Below, one piece after another: positions 11,866 to 22,995 of a stretch of DNA of 64,000 nucleotides. The stretch spans positions 1,426,001 to 1,490,000 of the forward strand of contig BLAL01000030.1 in the NCBI GenBank assembly GCA_015698045.1, in the 5' to 3' direction. Under the pieces are notes generated by a model that searched no databases, had not been told where the DNA came from, and saw only the letters and a program-made list of their open reading frames with translations. How positions within the stretch are numbered: position 1 is the stretch's first letter; each line of letters begins with the position of its first letter. The translations under genes were made by a program, and so were the position numbers. Source of the stretch: Rhizophagus clarus (lineage: Eukaryota > Glomeromycota > Glomeromycetes > Glomerales > Glomeraceae).

Positions 11866-13882
11866 TTTTTAATTTAACCAAATAAATAAAATAACGGGTA
11901 GAAGAAAAAAAAAATTATGAAATTAGGAATTATGAAATAAAGGGATGGGACTTCTTCCTTAAACTGCTACCCCTTCGTCAACAACTTAGAAGATCTACAC
12001 TAATCAACAACTACTGCTTCCGCCTTATAAGAGAAAGGTAATGGTGGGAGAAATGTTGTTCTTGATTACGAAGAACAACGAAGCACAAGTTAATAAAAGT
12101 ATTTAAAACCATCCCTTTTTATTTATATAATGTTAAATTTTCAATTCACATTTTGTGACGAAAAAATCTTTTTTCGCAACACATCCTTGTGTTCCCGATC
12201 GTGTTCTATACCTATTTACTATTTACTCTTTCGTCATATTAGTTGCATTTTCTTTTAATTGCATTTGTATCTAGTAAATAATAAATTTCTGCAGGGGAGG
12301 TTGTGTAATCCTCGATTAGCTAAGGTGACAAAAAATCTGTGATGAATTAAATATTCTATTATCAATTTAAAACTTTAATTTTATTAGAAAACTAGTATTG
12401 GAAATTCCGAATTTCGGAATTAAAAATTGCATTAAATAATGGCTTTTAAAGACTCCATGGATTTTCAATCGATCTTTCCAATGGTTTATTTTGCCATTTT
12501 CGCTAATAAATTAACAATAAATGATTATCAATTATCTTTTTTATTTCCGAATAAAATGTTTATCATCTATTTACCCAAAACCGTTCGGGTTACTTACCAA
12601 AGTCTCCGCAGCATTAATGATTATATAGAATAAATAAGGTTTTACAGTCCCCGGCGAAAGTAATGGCAGTCAGTTTTTTTATTATAACTCATAAAATGTA
12701 TAATAAAGCTATGAATGTTTTTTTTATCTTCAGGAAGAGGAGTCAAAAATGCATGTATTTTATTATTTAATTAATATTTGATTTGGCCTCCATCTTGCAT
12801 CAATGCATACTTTAATTCGATATTATTGCAATAATTTCGCTACTAATAAATATGCCATTTTCAAGAATATTTTACTCCTTCCAAATAAATTGAGAAATAA
12901 CCGCATTTTTTTTTTTGTATTACCATTTTCTTAATATATTGTCTCAAAAAAAAAAATCTGAACTTTTTATTAGAACTTGATATCTGGACTTTACTACTTC
13001 AGAGTTCAGAAATTATGGAATTTGGTTATTTGCAGATTTTAAAAGGCTTAACAATAGCCTAGAAAATTATATGGTTAGTCAAGAATGCATACATTTCAAA
13101 GTATTTTTAATGAAAATCAAAATATGTAAAATGATCTTCACTTTAATAATAGCTCTAGTGTAACATTTAGAATAATAGATATTTTGAATTTTACCATTTT
13201 TTTTAAAAAAAGGAATGCATCATTTATTAAAATGCAAAAAATTTCCAGCTTAATTAGAAATTTCCTAAAATTTTATTTTAAAAAAAAGATAACAGCTTTA
13301 TAAATAAAAAATAATGTTTGTAATTAAAATTACTTTTTTTTATTACTTTTTATTGCTGTTTTTGAATTAATGTAATCAGATAACTGATTTGTTAATCAAT
13401 TAAAATTAACTAGTAAAAAATATTGTTTTCAATTGAAAAATAATTGAAAAATAACTGAAACAACCATCAAAATCTTTTTATTAAGTTAAATCTTTTGTAT
13501 TCTACTAATCCTGATTACTTACTTAAATAGTAATTAATAATATAATAATAAAATCAATTACATAAAAAAGAAGTTAAAAGTAAATTTTTCTTTTAAAATA
13601 TTTAAATAGCAAAACAAGTTACTTATAAGTACCTTTCAGATACTTGTTATTCATATTAAAAGTATTTATACTATTTTTAGTTTTTACAGAAGAATTTATG
13701 TAACTATAAAAAAACTAAATAATCATCAAAAATTAAGACTTTAAAATGTAAATAGCAAATATATTAATGTATTTTTACAATATTTCAAACTAATTTTTTC
13801 TAAAAGCTAATAAATTGTTATTTGATGTAAATATAAAATTTAATTATAATACTAATAATTTTTGAAAATTTATTTTTTTCTA
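11866..13882. other. Upstream region of the Gis2-like gene, then AT-rich spacer
   Basis: The first 400 bases are less AT-rich and probably hold the promoter and 5' leader of the Gis2-like gene. The rest is AT-rich spacer with no recognised gene. A 64-codon open frame at 12439-12633 shows no similarity. Confidence 0.45.
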
Positions 13883-13904
13883 CTTGTTGTTAAGGTTGCT
13901 TGCC

Positions 13905-14120
13905 GAAACCCATCTGGCCTAACGCGAAACGCCGAAACTCATACATAGTGCCGAAATGCCGAAATGCCGAAATGCCGAAACTGCCGAAACTGCCGAAACT
14001 GTTTCGGCATTTCGGCATTTCGGCATTTCGGCAGTTTCGGCAGTTTCGGCAGTTTCGGCATTTTGACATAGTTTCGGCATAAGTAATACTAATATTTTAA
14101 TAGAGTTTCGGCATATTTTC
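13905..14120. repeat. hAT left subterminal GCCGAAA/TTTCGGC array
   Basis: Dense copies of the octamer TGCCGAAA in one orientation, then of its complement TTTCGGCA. They form a large imperfect palindrome centred near 14000. The mirror-image array is at the right end. Likely transposase-binding subterminal repeats; the open frames that cross it are translations of the repeat. Confidence 0.9.
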
Positions 14121-14473
14121 GTCATGTTAATAGTATCTGACAGATAAAAATTTATTTTTTAAAATTTAAATTATTTATTGTATTTATTATACGTAATCCA
14201 ATGATAAAAACTAGCAATTAAATTCAAATTTATCACTAAAGAAATAAAATCCCAGTTAAAAAAGTTCACCATTTTATTTTTATTTTATTTAATTTTGATA
14301 AAAAAAAAAATATTGATACTTGTTCGCTACTATTTTAAAAAATAGTACCCAGGCTGTACGACGTGGACGTCAGTATCAATTCACAGCCCAAAAAAAATGT
14401 GAGTCTCCAGCCGATATTTGGTACGGACTGGGCCTAGCTACTCACTATAAAATAATATAATAAAATTAATAAA

Positions 14474-15175
14474 TTATCTTCGGTGACGATACGTAGGTAG
14501 GTTTCTTGCCCTTCTACGATCGTGTCGCGTATCTAAAATAAATTGGTTAATTTAAGATGTGAATAAACTTTAATTATAGAAATTTTATAATTACCTCGTC
14601 TTTCCCAAAATCTCGATCTAAATGTGCGATAATATCTTGCTCCGATACGCGACCATCTTCTTCCAGGGACACCGCTACGATAAAGGCAAAAACTCTAAAT
14701 ATCAAAAAACGAAATAATATTTAGTTAAATATTTTCAATTTTAAGCAAATATTTTTTTTTGCCATTATATTTTTCATACATGGTATTCCCTGAGAAGATT
14801 CCTCCATTTTTGGTGGCATCGTTGTGCCGTGAACCTCGAAGTTCTAAAATGACGATTTAGTCTGATTCAAACGAACGAATTAGTTGGATTAAAGATAATA
14901 ATTCTATTTTTAACATATTTTAACATATTAAATATTATACATATGAACCTTCTTGCGATTGACCTCCAGAATCTCGATCGATCTCTCCCGTATTCGTTAT
15001 GAAATTCGTCATTTCTTCTTCTTCTTTCTTCCACCAAGTAATCGGTGTATTCATCGAACCATTGAATAGGACGAGAGTGGCGACGAGGCTGGCGATGGGG
15101 CTGGCGATGAGAGTGACGATGGGGCTGGCGATGAGAGTGACGATGGGACTGGCGATGAGAGTGACGATTGGGCAT
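14474..15175 (-). CDS. Myb/SANT-like basic protein carried by the hAT element
   Basis: Second gene of the hAT element, between the left end and the transposase. Minus-strand exons: 15175-14949, 14843-14780, 14694-14595, 14532-14474; junctions are GT-AG, the phases fit, and the product is 149 residues (an upstream in-frame ATG at 15208 would add 11). Seen: N-terminal HR-rich repeat (SHRQPHRHSHRQPHR), then a predicted trihelical DNA-binding segment with spaced tryptophans (WFDEYTDYLVEE, FWRSIARRTSRFTAQ, HQKWRNLLREYH), then an Arg-rich tail (RRRARNLPTYRHRR). The spacing resembles Myb/SANT-like or MADF domains; the assignment is by eye. Such proteins accompany transposases in PIF/Harbinger elements but are not standard in hAT elements. 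It could instead be a captured host exon set. Confidence 0.65.
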
Positions 15176-15208
15176 ATTTACAAAATTAAGATGTGAGGAA
15201 AAACGCAA

Positions 15209-15853
15209 AAAGAATGAGATGAGTAAATCGTAAAATATCCTTTTATAAATAAAATTTGGACAATTCCTTTTTGTTCCCTTTCTTCAAAATACTGATTTAT
15301 TAGTTTGCATCATTAAATTTAAATATCATCCTTAAAATAATAAATCTTTGTTTATTCTCTTTGTTCTTAAAAAAAAATCATTTTTTTTAAAAAAAAATCG
15401 GAATATTTTGTACATCCCTTAAAAAAAAATAAAAAAATCAGTGCATAATACATACAATGTGATTTGTATAAAAAAGTCATCTTGCATCGTTAAACAAATA
15501 CCGATATAAAATTACTAATCATCATCCCTGTGTGATAAAATTTAATTGTTAACTTCTTTCTCTTTCTTTAGAGCACACATTGAACACGAATCAACACAAA
15601 TTTAACAAAATTTGGCTAAAACGAGCGAAATTTTACCAGAATTATCAGCACAAATCGAACACAAATCGAACACAAATTGAACAAGATCGAAAGAGTTCGT
15701 TTGCATCACGTCGGTGTTGTTTAAATTTCGTCACACAAAAATTTTTTAATTTAAACTCTTAAATAAATCAATATAATTATAAACTTATTTACAAATTTAC
15801 TTTATTAATAAAAGAATTATTGTTATAATGATTTCCTAAAAATAAAGAAAAAA
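15209..15853. other. Intergenic spacer inside the hAT element
   Basis: Separates the two minus-strand genes of the element. A small stretch near 15580-15690 repeats AACACAAAT-type motifs. No gene seen. Confidence 0.4.
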
Positions 15854-18145
15854 TTATTCTTCTTCATCTACATCATCTACATCGATGAATTCATTCAATA
15901 AATCCTCTACATTATAATCAAAATTTCCTCCCCCATCGCTTTCTTGTTCGCTTTCTTGCTCATCATCATTGCCATCATCTGTATTAATTTTTTCGTATTC
16001 TTCTTCAGATTCATCTAAAATGTCGTCCGGGATCTCTCCAATTTCTTCAATTATTAATTTGTGTGACAAATCAACAAATTTATCGATCCATACATGTTCT
16101 ATTAGGACAACACAATTATCTGAAGGAACTGTAATTTGATTAGGTAAACTTTCATTTGATAAAACATCACATTCATCATCATCATCATTAGTTTCTGCCA
16201 GAGCCTCTGCAATTCGAATGTTCATTTCAGTTTCGCTAATACGAGTATCATTTTTTTCTATACCATAAAAACCAAGCTCTTTCTTAGCATTGGACTTCCA
16301 ATGCATGATCATTTTAGCCATGGATTCTAGTCGACTTATATTCAAATTTAAACGCCGATCATTAAATAGCCAGCCAAGTGTTGAGAATCCTCGTTCGCAA
16401 CTTGCGGAATTTGGACAAATCGCTAATAGATGGCGAGCGACTCTTGGGAGGCTGTTCGGTCGAGGGTCAGTATCGATCAAATTCCACCAATTTAGAGGAT
16501 CGTCTAGAGAACAAGATTCATCAAGATCAAAGGGTGGTTTATTATCACGGTAGTCCTTAATTTGCTCGCATAGAGCCCTGGATTCTTTAAGATCAAATCC
16601 TAACCTTTTACCAATTGTAGTAGCGCACCTCACGATCCTTGAATAAGCTTTGGCTGTGAGAGGCTTACTCCTAAATCGGGGATCTAGGAAAAAGCAGGTT
16701 ATATATTTGTCATCATCGAACTCTTTGAATCTTTCGTTCATCACGTTGAAACAATGGTTACGGAAGTTTTGATTAAATGATTTGGGTAATTGTTTCAAAA
16801 CTGCTGATAGTCTTATCAAACTTAAAAAACAATCTCCAAGCGTCGCTGATCTTGATTCTAAAGCCAAGACGGCTTTTCTCAATGGATTTAAAACGAATGA
16901 AAGAATTCGTAAATCGGAAAAAAAATTCCGTGTTTGGATAACACGTTTGACCTTATCGTTCAACAAATTACTTTCATTAGTAATAATTTGTTCTAGTACT
17001 GGTTCCAACCTAATTACCGAATCTACTGATTCGCTAGCCGTTGTCCATCGCGTCTTACAATATAACTTAATGCCTCCTCCATGAATACTATTCTCTTTGA
17101 TGAGTTGTGTGAGTTTGGCTCCAGCTTGATGGGAATTTTTAAAAAATGAAGCTAATGTATTAACTTTTCGTAATAAACGATCTCCAAAACTTTCTTTAAG
17201 TATATCACACGCGATAAGATTGACCGCATGTGCTATACATCGTACGTTTTCGATGTTAGGGTATTTCTCTTCAATAATTTTGCGTGCATTCCGAACGTTT
17301 GAGGCATTATCGGACACAATAGCCGATATTTTATTCGGGCCGATCCTTTCAATTATTTCTCCAATCACTTCGGCTACGTAATTACCTGTATGCGAATGTT
17401 CTGACAAATCTTGAAGTTTATACAAATACTCTTCTCTCGACGGAGTCATAATAACAAAATTCCATATAGAACGATGAGTGGGGGACGTCCAACCATCGAA
17501 CGCTAAATTATATTAATATTAATATTATTACTTAAAAACACATTAAGAATATTGTTTTAAAAAAGTATAAAAAAAGTATCAAAAACCTAAAGTCAAATTA
17601 GCTCCATTTTCAATGACGGATGTGACAGTTGAGTTCACCATTGATAATTCCCGCTCAAGTAACTGATCTGACAAAAATTCTCTGGTTGGCAGCTCATACG
17701 AAGAATTAAGCTCCTTTACAAAGTTAATAAAAAAAGGGTGCTCGACTATCCGGAATGAAATACCACATGCAACGAAAAATTTAGCCAAGGCACGATTAAT
17801 CCTAGTTACTCTACCATCAGGAATTTTTGTGGAATCATGGTAGTCTGTAATATTTAACTGATTACTCCCAACAATTTTTCTTTTTTTATTAACTTTATCT
17901 TCACGCTCTAATATTTTATTCAAATATTTTCTAACAATGGGTCCTGGAGCTTCCGAGCAGTGGTTCGCAAAGTGCTCTTCAAGTTTTGATATATCACCTC
18001 GTGACCATGAAAAATTACAATATTTACAAGTGGCATGATATTTTCCTGAACCAACGGGATTTCCTCTAATAGCATCCTCCCAGGTAGAGCTGGGAGGCCT
18101 ACCAACTTTATTTTTATTTTTTTCTAAGTCTAAAGTGCTGGTCAT
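15854..18145 (-). CDS. hAT transposase with BED zinc finger, intact
   Basis: Catalyses cut-and-paste transposition of the surrounding element. Exon 1 is 18145-17587 and exon 2 is 17502-15854, with an 84-nt intron (phase 1; the junction codon GCG gives A187). The product is 735 residues with no internal stop. BED-type finger: C40, C43, H58 and H62/C63 (ATCKYC to EEHFANHC). Catalytic-core landmarks: D189 in AFDGWTSPTHRS, D251 in AIVSDNASN, the conserved TRW near residue 338, and E556 in SASCERGFSTLG. W525/W526 precede the hAT C-terminal dimerisation region (DPLNWWNLI to NLNISRLESMAKMIMHW). An acidic tail ends the protein (DVDDVDEEE). The start at 18145 gives a typical MTSTLDLEKNKNKVGRPP lead; an in-frame upstream ATG at 18235 is less likely. 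Confidence 0.95.
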
Positions 18146-18475
18146 ATTGAAATGTGTATAAAGTTTTTTTATTTTGTACGTGTTTAAGTAAAAAAAGTAA
18201 TGCAAGGCAAACACGAAGTAATTTAAAAAATCCATAACAGATAATCATATGATTTGGTTCAAATTTCAAGGTATAGCCGTAACAGTTGGGGATTATAACA
18301 GTAAAATGATAAATAAAAAAAGGAGTTAAAGGAGTTAAAGGACGAAAAGTAACTGATTATCTTTGATATTAATGATGTCAGATCATTTCCTGAATGACCG
18401 TCAGATATGATTGGTTGTGTGTCATGTGGTGGCTGAATTTTATTTTGTTACACTAATTACATTATTAGAAAAATG

Positions 18476-18672
18476 AAACTATGCCGAAACTATATTAAAG
18501 TATTAATATATATTATGCCGAAACTATGCCAAAATGCCGAAACTGTTTCGGCATTTCGGCAGTTTCGGCAGTTTCGGCATTTCGGCATTTTTGGCTGCTT
18601 GCCGAAACCTAGTTTCGCCAGTTTCGGCAGTTTCGGCATGCCGAAACTCACTAGTTTCGGCAAGCAACCTTA
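18476..18672. repeat. hAT right subterminal array and TIR
   Basis: Mirror of the left end: repeated TGCCGAAAC and GTTTCGGCA octamers in both orientations, ending in the 19-bp TIR at 18654-18672. Confidence 0.88.
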
Positions 18673-18974
18673 CTTGTTGTAGTACTTGTAATAATAAAAT
18701 TTAATTTTTTTTTTTTTTTTGGTCAAAATAAGTGTAGATTTTATTTATTAACAGTGATCTTGACAGTTACATTAAAGCTCCGCATGAGCCAGCTCAAGTC
18801 AAGCTACAGTCTGGCTTGGCTTGGCTTGAAAAAAAAATTCTGGCTTGAGCCAAAATGAGTCAAGTCACAAAAAATCTTGGCTCAACTCATTCAAGCCAAG
18901 CTGAGCCATGAAAAATTCTGGCTCAAGCCAAGTTGAGCTTGAGCTGGCTCAAGCTGGCTCAAGCTTTATTATCA

Positions 18975-19303
18975 AAAAAAAAAGCTAAAACTAGGCGTTT
19001 TTATATGTAAAGTTACAAAAAAAAACATTGGAACTAATAGTTTCAGCGTTTTTTTATATATCAAGTTGCCGAAACTTATATAAAATAGGCCAGAACTATT
19101 AGTTCTAGAGTTTTTTATATATAAAATCGCAAAAAAATGCTGAAATAATGGTCTCAGCGTTTTTATTCAAAAAAAAATACTAGAACAAATAGTTCTGGTG
19201 TTTTTTATATATAAGTTTGCAAGAAAAACGCCAGAACAAATGGTTCCAGCATTTTTTATATATAAGTTTGTAAGAAAAACGCTAGAACAAATAGTTCTGG
19301 CAG
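18975..19303. repeat. Subterminal palindromic repeats with AGAAC...GTTCT
   Basis: About five degenerate units of about 64 bases, each with a palindrome such as AGAACAAATAGTTCT followed by a GCGTTTTTTATATATAA-type stretch. The same palindrome is present in the second element copy near 63930 (ACCAATAGTTCTGGCG). Confidence 0.75.
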
Positions 19304-19499
19304 GACCCTGAATAATACTAATATAACTCACATATGGGTTTGCGTAGAGTTTATAATAAATATACGTGAATTTATTTTTAAAAAATACTAATTTCAGTAA
19401 ATTAAATTACTCAGTATTTACCAAAATTTATTTTATTTTTTTATTTTTTTACTTTTTTTCGGTATTTTATACCAAATTTATTTATTTTTATTATTCTTT

Positions 19500-21195
19500 T
19501 TTGGTTTTTAATACCCTAATTCTAAAAATCTGGTCGTGTTTTTTGCCCAGCAATACTACAAAAAATAAAAAAAATAATTAATTAGTTAAAAAAAATACTG
19601 AAAAACACTTTCTCCACCCTCCCTTACCTTAATTTTAAAAGTCCGGTTGTGCTTTTCATCTGGCAACACTACAAAAAGTAAAAAAAAAGTTAATACTCAA
19701 TTAATTAAAAAAAACAATGAAACACCTCCCCCACCCTTCCTTACCTTAATTCCAAAAGTCCAGTCGTGCTTTTCATCCAGCAACACTACAAAAAGTAAAA
19801 AAAAAGTTAATACTTAATTAATTAAAAAAAATAACGAAACACCTCCCCCAACCCTCCTTTACCTTAATTTCAAAAGTCCGGTCGTGCTTTTCGTCTGGTA
19901 ACACTACAAAAAATAAAAAAAAAATAAATAATTAATTAGTTAAAAAAAACACCAAAAAACACTTCTCCACCCTCCTTTACCTTAATTCCAAAAGTCCGGT
20001 CATGCTTTTCATCTGGCAACACTACAAAAAATAAAAAAAAACAATTAATTAGTTAAAAAAAAATACTGAAAAACACTTCTTCCACTCTCTCTTACCTTAA
20101 TTCCAAAAGTCTGGTCGTGCCTTTTGTCTGGCAATACTATAAAAAATAAAAAAAATTAATTAATTAATTAGTTAAAAAAAACACCGAAAAACACTTCTCC
20201 ACCCTCCCTTACCTTAATTCCAAAAGTCCGGTCATGCCTTTCATCTAGCAATACTACAAAAAATAAAAAAAAAATTAATTAATTAATTAGTTAAAAAAAA
20301 CACCAAAAAACACTTCCCTACCCTCCCTTACCTTAATTCCAAAAGTCCGGTCATGCTTTTCGTCTAGCAACACTACAAAAAGTAAAACAAAAGTTAATAC
20401 TTAATTAATTAAAAAAAACAATGAAATACCTTCCACAACCCTCCCTTACCTTAATTTCAAAAGTCTGGTCGTGCTTTTCGTCTGGCAAATCTACAAAAAA
20501 TAAAAAAAAAACAATTAATTAGTTAAAAAAAATACCAAAAAATACTTCCCTCACCCTCCCTTACCTTAATTTCAAAAGTCTGGTCATGCCTTTCATCCGG
20601 CAACACTACAAAAAGTAAAAAAAAAGTTAATACTTAATTAATTAAAAAAAAATAACGAAACACTTCCCCCACCCTTCCTTACCTTAATTCCAAAAGTCCG
20701 GTCATGTTTTTGTCTGGCAACACTACAAAAAATAAAAAAAAAAACAATTAATTAGTTAAAAAAAATACCGAAAAACACTTCCCCCACCTTTCCTTACCTT
20801 AATTCTAAAAGTCCAGTCATGTCTTTCATCTGGCAACACTACAAAAAATAAAAAAAAAAATAATTAATTAATTAGTTAAAAAAAACACCGAAAAACACTT
20901 CCCCACCCTCCCTTACCTTAATTCCAAAAGTTTGGTCATGCTTTTCGTCTGGCAACACTACAAAAAGTAAAATAAAAGTTAATACTTAATTAATTAAAAA
21001 AAAACAATGAAACACCTCCTCCGACCCTTCCTTACCTTAATTCCAAAAGTCTGGTCGTGCTTTTTGTCTGGCAACACTATAAAAAATAAAAAAAAAATAA
21101 TTAATTAGTTAAAAAAATAACGAAACACCTTTCCCAACCACTTCCTTACCTTAATTTTAAAAGTCCAGTCATGCTTTTCTCTGGCAATACTACAA
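19500..21195. repeat. 117-bp tandem array, about 15 copies
   Basis: Units are aligned on the core ACCTTAATT at 19626, 19743, 19861, 19979, 20094, 20211, 20330, 20448, 20563, 20681, 20797, 20915, 21034 and 21148, with a diverged copy near 19513 (spacing 113-119). Each unit also has TCCGGTCGTGCTTTTCATCT-like and CAACACTACAAAAA-like segments, then an A-rich stretch and AATTAATTAGTTAAA. No coding frame crosses it. The copies are similar enough for slippage or unequal exchange. Confidence 0.95.
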
Positions 21196-21444
21196 AAATA
21201 AATTGATAAATGATCAGATATTCAGATTATCTGATTAGATCGGCAAGTCACATGACTCTGCCTTTATACCGAATAATTTGTTATAGCGTTAATGGTAAAA
21301 AATTGCCAAGCTTGATCTGACTTATAAGCCAGCTTGAGCTTTTCAAGCTAAGCCCACTGCCAGCTTGAGTTTATCAAGCCAAGCCTAATACCTGACTCAA
21401 GCTTTTTTAAGCTGGCTTGTGAGCCACCAAGCCAATTTAATCAT

Positions 21445-22995
21445 GGCTTGGCAGGACCCAGAAATATACATATAGGGGTAGGGTCTATCAATGCGTCGTC
21501 ATCATAGTGGAGTTGGACGGGGTAAGGTTTTGATTTGCGTATAATTTAGGAGATTTTTGTCCATAGTAAGGTCATTAGATTGCGTATTTTTATTAAAAAT
21601 TTTTATATGTAAAAGATTTAATTTGCGTATTTTGACCTATATTTTTATTTGGCCGATCAATATATACTGTTGTAGAAAATTATTCGATATGCTAAAATAC
21701 GATTTATCAATCATAAAATTTACAATTTTATAGTTTTAAATTTTTTTTTTTTTTAAAGATTTTTTTATCGGTTTTTATAACCGAAATTTTTTTTTTAATA
21801 TTTAATATTTTTTATCGGTTTTATAAACTGAATTTTTTTTTAATATTTATATTATTAGTAACCGAATTTTTTTTAAAAAAAAGATTTTTTATAAACCGAA
21901 CCTTTTTCTTTTCCACTGATTTAAAAAAATAAAAAAAAAAACTATTTATAAAAAAAAAAGTACTAGGTACTACTGAAGTATAAATTGGAACTAACGGACT
22001 CTTGCAAATATGGTGAGTTAAGTGTAAGAAGCAGAATTCAATGTTAATAAAATTTTACTAACATTCCTTTTAGTTTTTTAGTACCTACATAATCAAGATT
22101 ATTCTATTTTTTATAGCTTATTACATTGGTAAGTTTCAAATTTTTAGGAATTTTATCAAAAAATGCTTACTAATGTTTTATAATTTCTTTTTTATAGATT
22201 TCAGAATTCGATCAGAACTTGGAATTCGAGACGGGTAAGTATTTCTATAAGGAGATAAGCGGGTTTGATTTTTTATGTATTAAAGAGTATTTACTAACAT
22301 TCTTTAACTTCTCTTTTGTAGATTTTGAAGTAAAATTTGAAATTCGAGACGGTTAAGTATTTCTAAAAGCGGGGGGGGTGCGAGTTTGAATAAAGCGTTT
22401 GCTAACTTCTCTTTTTTGCGGAATTTAGACTAGAACTTGGAATAATTCAAGATAGGTGAGTATTTCTAAAGGAAGAAGGAGTGGGTTTATATAAGAACAC
22501 TCACTAATATTCTTTAACATCTCTTTTTGTAGATTTTGAACTGGAACTTCAAATTGGAATTTAAACATATTGTAGGAATGAACTTTCAAATATAAATATC
22601 AAAAAAAAAAAAAAAATAATAAATTTTTTTCTAATTATAAAGCTATCTAAATTCGTATACAAATATTGTTAAAATATAATACATTTTATTATATTTCGTT
22701 AACATAACATAAAGAGAAACAAATATAATTTTTTTTTTTTTTTTAATAAAAAAAAGACCGATATCAAACTGCAGATTATAGAAACTATATCATATGATAT
22801 ACTGCACTTTGCTGAATTAATTATTAATTGAAAATTTTAAGGTCTGAAATTTTATTTGCGTATTTTTGCGGTATTTTCAATATCAGGTGTCAAATTTGCG
22901 TACCGTTCATATAAAAAACCCTTGCGTACAGCTCATAGTAAAATTTTCTTTCATCACCTGACCCCTATATATATATTTCTGGGTCCTGGCTTGGC
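21445..22995. mobile_element. Nested DNA element, AGGACCC ends, 8-bp target duplication
   Basis: The element is 21453-22987. Ends AGGACCCAGAAATATACATA and the inverted TATATATATTTCTGGGTCCT pair with few mismatches. The octamer GGCTTGGC flanks both sides (21445-21452, 22988-22995). The uninterrupted host sequence ATGGCTTGGCTTGGCTCAG exists, in reverse orientation, in the second copy of the host element near 63740-63770. It has several TTGCGTA motifs near its ends and a micro-exon-like array inside, but no transposase frame. Confidence 0.9.
22000..22560 (+). repeat. Micro-exon-like array 1
   Basis: Five successive intron-like stretches, most bounded by GTGAGT/GTAAGT donors (one degenerate to TTAAGT) and by T-rich TAG acceptors (one degenerate to GCGG). 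Each has TACTAAC, TACTAAT, GCTAAC or CACTAAT shortly before the acceptor, the expected branch motif. The exon-like parts are about 31-37 nt, for example those starting ATTTCAGAATTCGATCAG and ATTTTGAAGT and ending near TTCGAGACGG. Confidence 0.7.

Larger units (their letters stand above)
13883..18680. mobile_element. Complete hAT DNA transposon with 8-bp target duplication
   Basis: The element spans 13891-18672. Its ends are perfect 19-bp inverted repeats (TAAGGTTGCTTGCCGAAAC at 13891; its reverse complement ends at 18672). The flanking octamer CTTGTTGT is duplicated at 13883-13890 and 18673-18680, the hAT hallmark. Inside are an uninterrupted spliced transposase gene and a second spliced gene, both on the minus strand. 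Perfect TIRs and TSD plus open frames indicate a young, possibly autonomous insertion. Confidence 0.97.

Noticed and set aside
12439..12633. 64-codon frame with ATG in the region upstream of the Gis2-like gene
   Set aside because: No similarity or domain pattern; short and isolated.
13900..14125. Opposed frames over the hAT left end
   Set aside because: They are translations of the GCCGAAA/TTTCGGC subterminal repeats.
16290..17084. Three plus-strand frames of 60-100 codons
   Set aside because: They lie antisense to the intact transposase exon.
19500..21195. CRISPR-like look of the 117-bp array (and of the 79-bp array at 27935-29215)
   Set aside because: Whole units are repeated without unique spacers of constant size, inside eukaryotic transposons; not CRISPR.
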